64,000 nt of DNA from the NCBI RefSeq assembly GCF_001632365.1, contig NW_024468513.1, forward strand, positions 649,678 to 713,677. Reading direction: 5' to 3'. Below the pieces are notes generated by a model. It made no database searches. It saw only the letters and a program-made list of their open reading frames with translations, and was not told the origin of the DNA. The translations under genes were made by a program, and so were the position numbers. This document shows positions 45,406 to 56,443 of the stretch, piece by piece. Position 1 is the stretch's first letter. Each line of letters begins with the position of its first letter. The stretch comes from Laetiporus sulphureus 93-53. Taxonomy: Eukaryota; Basidiomycota; Agaricomycetes; Polyporales; Laetiporaceae.

Positions 45406-46125
45406 GGCGATTGTAACAAGAGAGGAAACAAGGCGAAGTTGCTGGCAAAATGAATCGCAGATGCGCACGGACAGCAAAATCACGAAATTTCTGAAAGCAT
45501 ATCGATGAGCAGATGGTCAGTATGATATTTTACACTGTATGCTATCATTTTGAATGTATAAGCAGGTATCATGCAATCGCGCATGTAAGATGGCGTGGTG
45601 ACAGTTTGCAACAAAGTTATATCGTCGCGTCGCGCGTGTCCATTAATATCCTGTCTTCTGTATGTTGCGCCTTCCCTCGCGCTATGACGCCTTCGCGCTC
45701 TTACTATCGGTGAACTGGAGCCGACCAGCCGTGCTTGAGAGAAGATAACAACATTTGCAAGCCCATTCCTTCGATTAGAGCTCGAACGCGTCGGTGGCGC
45801 GATCACGTGGTCGTGATCACAGGTAGGCGCCCAATGCAAGAGCAACGGGATGGGGGGAACGATTATCATTTCTACTCGAACACCCTCGCATGTTTGGCAC
45901 CAAGTCAAACCTCTCCGCCCAAATTCATTCATCATTAAGGTTTCTAGTGCTCCCACATTTGTTTCACCGCACAGAGCCTCAGTACTCACTCTTCAGCCTC
46001 CTCGGTGACCCTACTGACCCATACAAGGTGGCGCAGCGCTCATCAAGGACTTCAACCGCGGTCCACAATACTGCTCCAGCCAGCTCCTTCATCAGTCATT
46101 AAGGATTTGTACACTGACAGAAACA
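45406..46125. other. Gene-free stretch
   Basis: About 720 bases downstream of the eqolisin pseudogene; no supportable feature. Confidence 0.45.
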
Positions 46126-46293
46126 ATGACATCACTCACATATACGTTCATCAGTACGCTCGGCATCAAAGTCGCGGTCCGTGCAGATGGCGACGTCAAC
46201 ATCAACGTGAAGGACGGTGTTGTGCTCTCTTTTGGCAACTCAGTCAGTGACGATAAGAGCTGTCCAAATAGACATTCTTTGATGTGCTACTAG
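46126..46293 (+). CDS. Small hypothetical protein
   Basis: A 55-codon frame starting MTSLTYTFISTLGIKVAV and continuing VNINVKDGVVLSFGNSV. The alternating hydrophobic and polar residues look protein-like, and the start has an A at -3. I do not recognise a family, and there is no signal peptide. It stands alone in a gene-poor stretch, so it could be a fragment or a spurious frame. Confidence 0.25.
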   Translation: MTSLTYTFISTLGIKVAVRADGDVNINVKDGVVLSFGNSVSDDKSCPNRHSLMCY

Positions 46294-47323
46294 CTCATGA
46301 AGGAACTTGACCACAATGTATAAGAAATGTACATTCATACAACTACATCAAAAAATCAATTTGTACCAGGGAAGAAGTGGAAATTTCTCTGGGTTTAAAA
46401 GATGTAACTGATGGTTCAAATCTTGCCACAGAAGGACAGTGTGGGCTGTAATGGCAATGATACATATGATGGTACATATAAAGATGGCAATCAGAATCTG
46501 TGTGATCAATTTCTCCTGTGCATCACTGTGTCTCTGGACTCGGAGATGGGTCAGCAGCAAAGCAGAGCAAGCTGAAAAATGTGAACATACCGCCATGACA
46601 GTATCTTGGTTTGGAGTTGTGTTAGATACTTGCCGGATTGTGATTGCCACTGATATATGAGGTCGACAGTGTCTAAGACATGTTCATCAGCAGTGAGATA
46701 AGTCTGATTCAAAGGACAGTGTTTACTTCAAGGGTGTCAGATCAGTGCAGTGGTGAGGGTACGAGATGAAGATCAGTGCAGCGAGGTCACCGCTGTCAAG
46801 AAGCGGAGACTCTTACCTATATAAGTGCACTCCTTCCCATGCATCTGTGCATCCCTCGTGTCCATCTCGTGCTTGAACTCTGATCACACCAAGTTGAACA
46901 CGCGCGCTCCACCAAAATTCATTCGAATTCACCGTTCATATCCAATCTATTGTTGCAGACACTACACGAAAACAAGCTAAATCCCAATACAACTCGAGAA
47001 AGGACACCTATTCATAAACCAAACCACTATCAGAGGAAGTCCATCCGCCAAGTCGTATCATACAGAGTATTCGTCGTCATCGTCGTCGCATCGTCGTCGT
47101 CTAGTCTATGTAGTCGTAAGTTCTGTTGTACATTAATACACTCATTCAACACGGATGTGGGGATGTATAATATGCTCGTGTGTTTGCCATGCGAGAGAGA
47201 AGAGCTGGGATGCGTGTGCGAGGAGAGCGTTACAAAAGGAAAGAAAGAGCAGAATAGAAGACCGTAGATGCGCCGAACCACGAGACCAGAAAAATGTAGA
47301 AGCACAGAAAGAAAATAGCCAGG
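46294..47323. other. Gene-free stretch with CGT microsatellite
   Basis: About 1 kb downstream of the arrestin-like gene. It contains a short trinucleotide tract (GTCGTCATCGTCGTC type) near 47068-47101. No gene is supportable. Confidence 0.45.
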
Positions 47324-50323
47324 CTATGACCCATTCGCCGTCGTGAACGCCAAACTCGATCTCGACACCGTCGACCTCATCTGCGAAGCCGCCGCCGCCG
47401 CCGCCACCGACACCGCCTCCGTCGGCGGTGTACTTGCCACCGTCCTCGACACCTGCGCCTGCCCCTGCACCAGCTGCCCCCTCTGCCCCGCCGCAAACCA
47501 CCCCACCAAATTCGCATCACTAAAACTCCTCTCCACACCCCCCACCTCGCGCTCCGCCCGCGCCTCCTCATAGCTCGGCAGCCCGCGCAAGCTCGACAGC
47601 GGCGTGATCCCCCCGCCAAGGAACCCCCGGCTCGCCATGTCGTAGTCCGGCACCTCCGTGAACGCGTAGTGCAGCTGCTCCGGGCTCGTCATCGTCTGCG
47701 GGTGCGCGTGTGGGTGGGGGTGGGGGTGTGGGTGGGGGTGAGAGTGAGAGTGCGCGAGGCTCGCGAGGTTGACCGAGGACGCGCTCGCGGACGGCGCGGT
47801 CGAGCTCCCATGCGACTGCGGCACGCTCTGCACTACACCATGTTGCGCCGAATGCGAGTGCGAATGCGAATGCCCATGCCCATGCCCATGCCCGGTCCCG
47901 TTCCCGTTCCCGTGCGCCAGGTTCGTATGACTCGGACTCCTCGACCCAAGCGAGAACGTGCTCCCCAAGCTCGTAAACGGCTTCATCGCAATATTGAAAA
48001 GCGAATGCATGTTCCGGCTCGCCGTACTATGACTGTGCACGTACGTCTCCCCATGCCCATGCGGACCATGCACGCCCCCGCCCGCGCTCAGCACCACCGG
48101 CCCCCTCTCCGGGCTCGCAGCCCGGCTATTCGCGCGGCTGGGGTACCGCGACCCATGCCTGCTCGCACGCGGCGAGCTCTCAGGCGGGGTGCGATTCGGC
48201 GGCGTCACGCGCGGCGGAGGCGGGTGCACAGGCGCCTCCGGCGCCTCCCCGCTCAGACTCAGCAGGAGCTCCGTGTTCACCCACTCAAGCGGCGCCGTCG
48301 CGCCCGGCGCGGGCTCCTGCGGGAGATGATGCCTCCCCTGGCCCGCCGCATGCGCGTTCGCGCCGTTCACCTGCCACGTCTCGAACGCCGCGGGGCTCTG
48401 CAGGCCCGAGGAGCCCTCGCTCACGGGCGGCGGCAGCGTGGGGCTCACGCCCTGCATCACCCAGGGATTCACGACGCGCAACGCCGCCGCGTCGGAGATG
48501 TATGCGTTCGCGACGCGGTCGCGCACGTGTGCGGGGTAGCTCGGGAGGTCGTTGTCCTCTTCTGGGTCCTCGCCGTGCGTGCCGACCGCCTGCCCGCCCT
48601 CGATGTCCTGTGGCCCGAGCAGGATCCGCCGCGTGTGCAGCGTCGCGGCGCGCGCCTCGTCGTATAGTTTGTGATCGAGGATGTGCAGCGGGAGTGAGCA
48701 GCGCAGTTCCGATGTGTGCCCGTCGCGGTTTCCGATCATGATTGACCAGCGTATGCGGTGCGAAACTTGGATTGGCTGTAATGAATGAAACGATCAGCAA
48801 TAAGCTCCAAGTAATTATAATAGGAACACACCTCTAGTGAATGGCTCGGTGTCGCGTGCAGGGGAACGGCGATGCTGAGCGTGGACACGACGTCGACGGC
48901 AGGCTCGATTAGCTCCATCTCTGACGGGTCCATGACAGGCAGCGGCGAAATCGCACACGGAGCAGAAGGGAGGCTCTCGTCGCTCGCGCTCGACGGTGAC
49001 AGGGCCGTCAGCGGTGTCGCCGCGCCATGCGCAGAAATGGGGCGGGACAGGCCCGAACCGACACCAGATGACTGAGATGAATTCGTCGTAGTGGTCATTA
49101 GCGGCGTGAGTTCGGATGTATGGTGAAGAGGCGACGGCGGGTGCGATGTCGTAGGCGGGGGTGGTGGGAAGTAATTCCCTGCAGGAGTATGCGTGCCGCT
49201 CGCAGTGTGGCTGTGATGTGCGTGGCTCGCGCCTGTATCTGGGCTCGCGGGTGTAGACTGCCCAAGCGAGCCCGGACGCGTCGTTTGCGAGTGCGAGCTG
49301 TGATGGAAGAGCGGTATGTGGTACCGGTGGTGCTGCTCGTCCACGCACACCGCCTGGCCATCAACGATATCGTGACGCGTGCTGCTAATCACGCGCGTGC
49401 TCTCCTGGGTACCCTGGCGGGCGTAGAGCTTGACGGTCTCGTTGATGGTGGTGGTGACGTTGAGGACACGCGCGCCCTTGACGAGCGGCGAAAACTTGAC
49501 GACGGCGATGACGCGCTCGCCAGCAGCCCAGGCCTTGTGCGGGAGCATGATGCTGTACATGAGCTTCTCGGGCCAAGTGTTCTCGATCTCGAGCGTCTGC
49601 TGGTACTCGAGCGCCTCGCCGCCGAAACCGCGGAGGATGTTGATCGGGAGGTTAGCGGCGAGGTCGCGGTGCGTGAGGCCGAAGCCAGGGCGCACGGCTG
49701 TCGCGCGGAGTTTGTACTGGACGGAGGCACCACCGAGGGCGGCGGTGGAGATGGAGGAGGGGAGGGAGCCTCCGATTTGGAGCTGGAAGGGGAAGAGGTG
49801 GCGGCCTGCCTTGAGGGTGTGCGAGTGTGAGCGGTTGCCCTCGAGGAAAGACCATTCATGGTTGCAGACGAGGTAGGTGAGCTGCGAGGAGCTGAGGGAG
49901 AGGCTGCGAGGGAGGAGGGAGAGTCAGCATGCGGAGGGGACGCGATGCGAACGAAGGCACTTACGGCTCGGAGGCAGAGACGGGGAGGCGGGCCTTGCCC
50001 CTGAATTGAAGGACAATCTCTTTTAAGGAGGTGGGCTCTGTGAGGTTGAGGACAACATTGCCAGAGAGCAGAGCGGGGTCGACGTCAACGCCAGTGCCGC
50101 GGAGGACGAGGGTGTCGGAGTTGACGACGATGTCGAGGGACGGGGCGATTTTATCGCGGTGCATGTCTGCGTCGTGCTGCGCGTCGCGGGAGTGTTGGTT
50201 GGAGGATGCACCGCCGGTAAAGGACTGGAATGCGTTGTTGAGAGCGGCGACGAGGGGGTCCTCGTCAGAGTGGTGGTGCACGTCCGCGGGCGGGGACGGG
50301 GGCCTGGTAAGGATGAAGGACAT
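47324..50323 (-). CDS. Arrestin-domain trafficking adaptor (CreD/Rod1/ART-like)
   Basis: Large alpha-arrestin-like protein of about 950 residues in four or so exons. The N-terminal arrestin half has LRGTGVDVDPALLSGNVVLN, the typical ALLSG strand, then LKEIVLQFRGKARLPV and, in the next exon, QLTYLVCNHEWSFLEGNR with GRHLFPFQLQIGGSLPSS. The C-terminal arrestin half includes YQQTLEIENTWPEKLMYS and VIAVVKFSPLVKGARVLNV. Two long disordered inserts follow, one Ser/Thr/Pro-rich and one His-rich (HSHSHSHS and HPHPHPHP). The motifs LPSYPAH and LPSYEEAR are PY-like sites of the kind that recruit Rsp5-type HECT ligases. Fungal relatives direct ubiquitylation and endocytosis of plasma-membrane permeases and affect carbon-source signalling. 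Ser-rich tails suggest phosphoregulation. Confidence 0.85.
47697..47752. repeat. GTGGGG/GTGAGA simple repeat inside the arrestin-like gene
   Basis: A run of GTGTGG, GTGGGG and GAGTGAGAGTG units; on the coding strand it encodes the HSHSHPHPHPHPHPHAHP histidine-proline tract. A second such tract (GAATGCGAATGCCCATGC units, about 47855-47896) encodes alternating His-Gly and His-Ser. Confidence 0.8.
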
Positions 50324-53300
50324 GACGGGGGACGAATCTGGGTGTAGATTCGGTTAGAGATTGTGTTCAGTCCGATTGAGAGAGTATGATTGAGAGAAGG
50401 CGAGGCAGGGGTGGAAGCAGGGAAGGGGAAGCGGCGGTGGAGAGGATGGCAGAAGAGACGGGGGAGCGATCACCACACGCGCTGATTGCTTCTGCGAGAT
50501 TGGGGGAAGGAGAACGGATGCAGGCAGTAGGGTTGCTGCAGGAGCGGTGCTTGAGGAGGAGCAGGTTGTACACGCGCGGAGAGAGAGATAAACTGCAGCA
50601 GAGACGGAGCAGACTGGAGAGAGAAATAACACCGGCGTCGAACGGGGACAATGAATGAGCCGGAAGAAAGCCGCCATTTTGATTTTCTTTTTGCAGGAGC
50701 AGACTGAGTCGGCGGGGCCGGAATCCGTGCGGAAGAGGGGCGACCCTCGGAGCGGGATCTTCTCCTCCTGCCTATTCCGGCGGCGATGCCCTCGTCCCCA
50801 CGTGCCGCCGGCGTTGCCGCCCACTGCCGAGGCGTTCCGCACCGATCCTTTGCGGCGACCTCAACGCATCCGACTCCGTGCTCTCCCTGCAGAGCGAGCT
50901 GGCCAGCAGCAAGACGGTCGTCTGACCTCCCGCACGAGCTACAAGCTTTGCCACCGACGTCACTTTCATGTTCCGATGCAGCTATCGACTCGATTCTCGA
51001 ACGCGTTTCATTTCCGGTGAGCTCCCTCGGTCCCGCTCGCGTCACGTTCTGCGTACAGCGGCCCGGCGGTGACCACCACCACGTCTCGTTCGTTCCGATT
51101 GTCACAAATACGCGGTCGCCTCGAGACCGCCCGTCCAGAACCTGACGCTGCGCCACGAAGCCCACAACCGCTACCCACTCCATATCAGGTCTTCTTCTTC
51201 GTCTTCGCCTTCGCTTCGCTTCTCCGTCCGCCGCAGGCCGTATCTGCAAAACTCCGGCCCCGGGCCCATTACCTTTACTCGCCCTTCCACGCTGCCTTCC
51301 AAGCGCAGCCCCTCATATCGCCCCCGTTGCCTCCACTGCCTATCGCGTCCCCTGCGTTCCCATCGCGCCTCGCAGCGGCGAATGACACTTGCAGCCCTCG
51401 GGGCCTCCTCGGCACATTCGTTCGCCCGCTGAATAGTGTGGGTCAACTTTGCGTGCGCGCCCGCGTGGACCTGGTCTGGACGGCGGGAACAATGCGCTGC
51501 GTACGACTATCTCAGGAATCCCCCTCTCTCTGTGTGCATAATAGGGCGGCACTAACCGCTGCGTCTGCATTTCGGGAACTCCTCTGCAATGACCACCCCC
51601 GAACTCTGCCATGAAGACAACTGCTTCTAGGCCCCAAGTAGCTTGATACCTGCAATCCGCATACAGTCCTCACAATGCCTGTAATTTGCATTCAATTCCC
51701 ACTTCCCAGGCGCAAGTATAGGTCCCGAAGCTCATCGATATCCCTGGAACGGCGACGTGGCGCGTCGTGTTCTCTGCCGTCCGCTGGACTATGTATCAAA
51801 TTGGGCGACCTGTGCTATCCCATGTCTCGCGTCCTTGGATCTTGGCTACGTAGTGCGGCAACGTATGGTGGACGGCTTATTTTGCGGCCCACATACCGGG
51901 ATGGCTGGATGCTTGTATTTCCGAAACTCTGACGCGCCCTACATAGTTCTCTGCATTGTCAACACGCCACATACACAATAAGCGCAGCATACGCTTCATC
52001 CATACGCTTCTCCATTGAGAACTAAAATCTGGCTCTACGTTCTGGCTCTAGGACGTTATGGTTTCACGACACCACCCCATCCTGGTCTATTTTTGCCAGT
52101 CATGCCACTCTGAACCTGTCCACAGCACCCGCTCGCCAGCCCCGCGGAATCGAACGTTCCAGCGCTCGCGTTCCCTCCCTTTCACACCCGCGAAGCCACA
52201 CGCCACCAGGCTGCAGCCGCGCGGTCTCTCCTGCTTCTCTGCGCCTTCTGGCGGGCGGCTGTATGCGCGTCGGCGAGCTTAACGGCACGTTTCGTGCGAC
52301 CGTGTGCGTCATAGGGTTTCATAAGCTCAATCTCCGAAGACGACGACGACGACGTCGCGTGTGTTCTCGCCCTGCGCAGTGTCTTCTATCTCTAATGGTC
52401 AGGACTATCACTGCTACTGTCACTCGCCGTGCTCGTTCGTCTCTTCACGCTGAATGGCGAAGCTCACGCGTCTTCTCGAGAATCAGCTCATTGTACGGCT
52501 AGCGCCGCGGCCTGCAGACATGCTTCGAACGCTCATGGAGACGACCGACCTGGGAACTGGAGCGCAGATCACGTCAGATGGAGCGTTCGAAGAAGGCGCG
52601 AAGAGGTGGGCTGGACAATGTTATTGGGTGCGAGAAGCGGGCGGTTCATTTTGTGGGCGCTCGCGATGCCCTGTTCGGCGGTGGGTTATTCCTGGGCTCA
52701 AGAATGTGATGTGGGCGTGCGAGGAGGTGGAGACGGAGGGCGAGGGGTGAGGGTACGACTACATGGGCGGCGAGGAGGGTGTGCTTCTGGGGTGGAACGT
52801 TGGGTGCGTTGAAGAACTCGGTGTTGATCAGGATGTTTCGATGAATGGAACGGAACGTCTTGGATACGTTTCTATGTATGATAAATTTGCAGGGATGACC
52901 CTCCTGACGGTCGATTTGTGCATGTCTGACCCGCCATGGGGAACAGAGCGCTTTTCGATGGGACATGTGCGACGTCAGCTGAGCCTGCTCGATGCGAATT
53001 GAAATGTGAAGGTTAGCGGCGTCGTGCTTCTCCCGCACTGCATCGGCGGGCATTGCCAGGCCTTTTTTTCTCGATGTTCGATATGGAGGTTATGCGGGCA
53101 CGTTTGGCGGGAGAGTCGGTTTGGCATTACGTCTTAAGGCTTCAGGGCGTGAGGGTGGGTGCGGGTTGCGTCCACCGCAGTTTGCGCTATGCAGAAACGG
53201 CTGCGCCAAGGTTGCCGGCGTGGAAGGTGCGTGTTTATTCATGGACATTGGATCGCTCGGTTTGTGTCGGGGACGTTGACGCATGCGTGCAGACTCGGAG

Positions 53301-54611
53301 CGGCGGTATTGCGTTGCGTGCGGTGGGTTATTCTCGGACGTTGGCTCGCGTAAACTTGATCGTTGATCGGTGACCCCTGGGCTATGTCGGTGCGCCATAT
53401 GAGGAATGTACGCTGCAGTTGCCCCTCTCTTCGATGCATTGACAACGCCAACATATGGCATGTCGCCTCTCGATTCGGTGGGCTTCCTCTTCGTGGTGGA
53501 AGACGGCGTCTTCGCACCTGGCACCACTAGCACGTCAACTGCTGTTCCAGTTCACCTGCAACCTGAGAACCCCTGGCTGTTTCGCGTCGGCGAGTTACCC
53601 GTTTTGTCGCGTCTTCGCAGTGTTCTCATGGGTACGGTATGTGCATATATGGAGTTGCGATGACGCGGGTGTGCTTCGGTGCGCTTCTTCTGCTTCGCAG
53701 CAGAGACCAAATCTGCCTCCATGTTCCTCGAATAGGAGACTGCGGCATCATGCGGCCGGCTTCACTCTGTTCCTGGTTTGCCTCGACACGCATGGCTATC
53801 GCTGTCTACCTGTGCGTAGCCGCCGTCTACGGTACCCCTTTCCTGTCGACACGCACAGCCATGAAGGATTTTTTCGGCTGCACTTTGGGCGTCACGAACA
53901 TATTCATCTCTGCCATCGTGTGCTGGCGCTTTTCCATGGGAAGGCCACTATCAAGGTGCATATGCGGCATCCCAGCATCATTTATGACAGGCTCCCCTGA
54001 GAACGCGGCGCAGCACGTTCGTACGTACGTACGTATACTGGTCGGGCGTGCGTATGTTCAGCGGTGAGACACTTTGCACTAACGATTGCCTTGGCGACTC
54101 GAGGAAGGGCTCTTGCATCCTGCCGGCGGCCGGACGTCATACCTTGCCAGGGAATCCCGCACACCGGACTCGCACGGTCATCTCACCTAAAGTCTCTTTT
54201 TTCTCTCAACGCATGTTCGCGCTGTTTATCCGATCGATAATGAAGTGCGTCTCTCACTGCGCATTGTGTGCTTGGCTTGGGTTGACGTTGACTGCGTGTA
54301 TATCCTGCCTTGCATGATGCGTGCGCGATATTATTTTCGCACCGACCGGATTCTGTTGTGCCATAACGGTAAAACGGACGTTTTTCCGCTGCGAACGGCT
54401 CGGTGCATGATAACCTAGGACAGGGAACCCCAAAAGATTTCTGCTGCACATGCGGGTGTCCCATCACCGCCGGACAACGTCCGCGCGAGCGGTGTGCGTG
54501 ATGGCTGCCGCACGATAAGGGCGTACCTTGGGCGCTGCTTCTCAGGCTGGTCTGGCTTGAAGCAACGTGGTTAGGCTATCGAGCTAGCGGGCTGCTTATG
54601 GGCAGGCTGCA
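50324..54611. other. Gene-poor region upstream of the arrestin-like gene
   Basis: About 4.3 kb in which I can support no gene. Long frames exist (for example 259 codons at 50.47-51.25 kb on the minus strand) but are dominated by Arg, Ser, Pro and Ala, overlap each other on both strands, and have no family motifs. The first 350 bases are GA-rich and may be the 5' leader of the arrestin-like gene. Short repeats include CGA/GAC units near 52334-52352 and a GTAC run (CGTACGTACGTACGTA) at about 54019-54036. Confidence 0.5.
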
Positions 54612-55560
54612 TCACGACGTTGATGAAGATGACCTCATATGTCTTACCGTTCGGGCCACTTTGAGCGATTGATTCTGGACGTCCCATATCTGCGATTGCA
54701 AATTATGCTCGATGTAGCTGACCACATTTCTATGCGGGTCTACGCGTAGCTTCCCAATACTGCCTTTGTGCGGTGACCCACGTGTGATGGTCCACTTGGA
54801 TGCGATCAAGATGGAAAAGTGGAAGGTTCCGGCATACGAGATGGCCGTGATGAGGTTCGAACTCACCTGGTTCGACGGCCGCGAACATTGCATTGTGCGA
54901 GGCAGCGGCATGCCGCTCCGTGATGATCAGGGATTAGAGCAAGGCTGTGACGAAGGCAGGCATCTCCGTCTCTGATCTTCTTAGGATTGATCGGATGCTT
55001 TTCGCGCTCTGCTGCAACGACCGGAGATATTCGACAACCTGGCAGATGCAGCGGAAAGCGCCCATGCGGTATGTTGAACCATTTTGCAGTAGCGAGTCTA
55101 GATAACGGTGCAGTGCAACGGTGGTGTGCGTCGTTAAGGTCCTCCATGCTGACATGCAATATCTGCCGCTCGCTTGTCGCTGATACTGTGCACCTTCTTG
55201 CATTCCAGGGGACTTCTGGCGGGCACGGATTAATGCTCCCGCTCGAAATAGCCTAGGGGCCAGCTCTCCGTAGACTCGGACACAAATGCCCACAGCCCAT
55301 CGTACGTCGTCCAGGCCCGCCTATCTCTGCTGCGTGTCGCGATCTCCGCGTGTGCGAAGCCAGGGGACACGTCTGTGCATATGGCGCGCAACAAAGTGCG
55401 CCGCGCCCTCAACGTGTTATCAACCTCCTGCCGGGCGATATCGATGATTCCTCGGACCCGGAGACACGCTCCATAATCCACGCATGCCGACCGGCCACTG
55501 GCACGTATTTGGCAGGCTGAGAAGGTTAGGATGCCGAGTAAGGAATAATCTACGTACGCC
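54612..55560 (-). pseudogene. Possible decayed helical-repeat protein gene
   Basis: Minus-strand fragments in changing frames have protein-like composition: TTVALHRYLDSLLQNGSTYR and GAFRCICQVVEYLRSL then QQSAKSIRSILRRSE, followed by separate pieces SYAGTFHFSILIASKW and KLRVDPHRNVVSYIEHNL. The first block has the leucine/small-residue spacing of armadillo-type helices. I cannot join the pieces into one frame, and stops intervene. It could be a remnant of a repeat-protein gene or chance; confidence is low. Confidence 0.25.
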
Positions 55561-55621
55561 GACCGGCCACAGACACTTGTCGGACGGGTCAAGAGGGTTG
55601 GTACGATGCCGAGTAAGGATT
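55481..55621. repeat. Two-copy imperfect direct repeat, about 70 bp
   Basis: Copy 1 (about 55481-55546) and copy 2 (about 55553-55621) both begin with GCCGACCGGCCAC preceded by CGCAT or CGTAC and end with GATGCCGAGTAAGGA. The middles diverge. This looks like a local tandem duplication. Confidence 0.7.
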
Positions 55622-56443
55622 CCTAGCCGTTATCCTGTGCACTCTCTAACCGATGGGACTCTGCCAAGGCGGCGTGATATTTTTACACAGGAACTGACTA
55701 ACAGACTTCATCCTGCGAATCAGACCTCAGACCTCGCTCCGTTGATCATCCCATAGCGTCGCAATCGTGTGTCTGAAATAGGGGACGGTATTCAGGAACC
55801 AAGACGCTTCGTAACAGGCGCGATATCTCGCAGCGATACGTGTGGCCGGGTACCGTGCGGTAGCGTATTTTTATCCGCAGATTACTACTCCGGGGATTTC
55901 TAGATCAACTTTTACCGTGTGTCTTTACGCAAGACGCGTCCTATATTTACGCAGAGCGCAGATCGACTCATTCCGTTTATGTATGCTCCGTTGCGCTGAC
56001 TATTGCGTAGCTTCGTCGGACGACTTCACTCCCTAATCTTTCTACATGATATGTGTGTTCCATGGCATTCTATCCACCGCCTCGTATGGAAATTAGCAGT
56101 CAAGCATACTGTCCTAGATCAGCGCAGGCTCTCGAGCGATTGAAGCAGCACACATGTTGCCCCGTATCACGCATACCACCCTTATCGACGGGGTGGTAGA
56201 TTTTTCTTGTACGGCAGCATCTTTCGAACACTGCACTGACCAAGCCAAACTGATTCTCATCAAACGCTGACATGGCATAGCATGCCCATGAACAGTCCAT
56301 CCCAATGCTCCAGAGTAGCCCAGGTCATCGATAATGGGATGTACAATAACGATAGTCTAGGCCGGTACATGATTGCACGCCTCCATATGGCAGCAGCGAA
56401 GCGAAGTTTGGATGGTGAGATACGACCGGCGGCACCTCGGAAA
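55622..56443. other. 3' flank of the S1P lyase gene
   Basis: About 820 bases with only short frames. No supportable feature. Confidence 0.45.

Noticed and set aside
47669..48667. Plus-strand frame of 332 codons opposite the arrestin-like gene
   Set aside because: It is an Arg/Met-rich antisense shadow of the repeat-coded His/Ser/Pro region of the arrestin-like gene.
50470..51249. Minus-strand frame of 259 codons in the gene desert
   Set aside because: Composition is Arg/Ser/Pro/Ala-biased, the opposite strand is equally open, and no domain or family motif is present; GC-rich chance frame.
54843..54880. tRNA-like hairpin with a TTCGAAC loop (GGCCGT ... ACGGCC stem, T-arm-like GTGAG/CTCAT)
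   Set aside because: The outer stem closes only about 26 bases apart and there is no D arm, anticodon arm or A box upstream, so it is a hairpin and not a tRNA.
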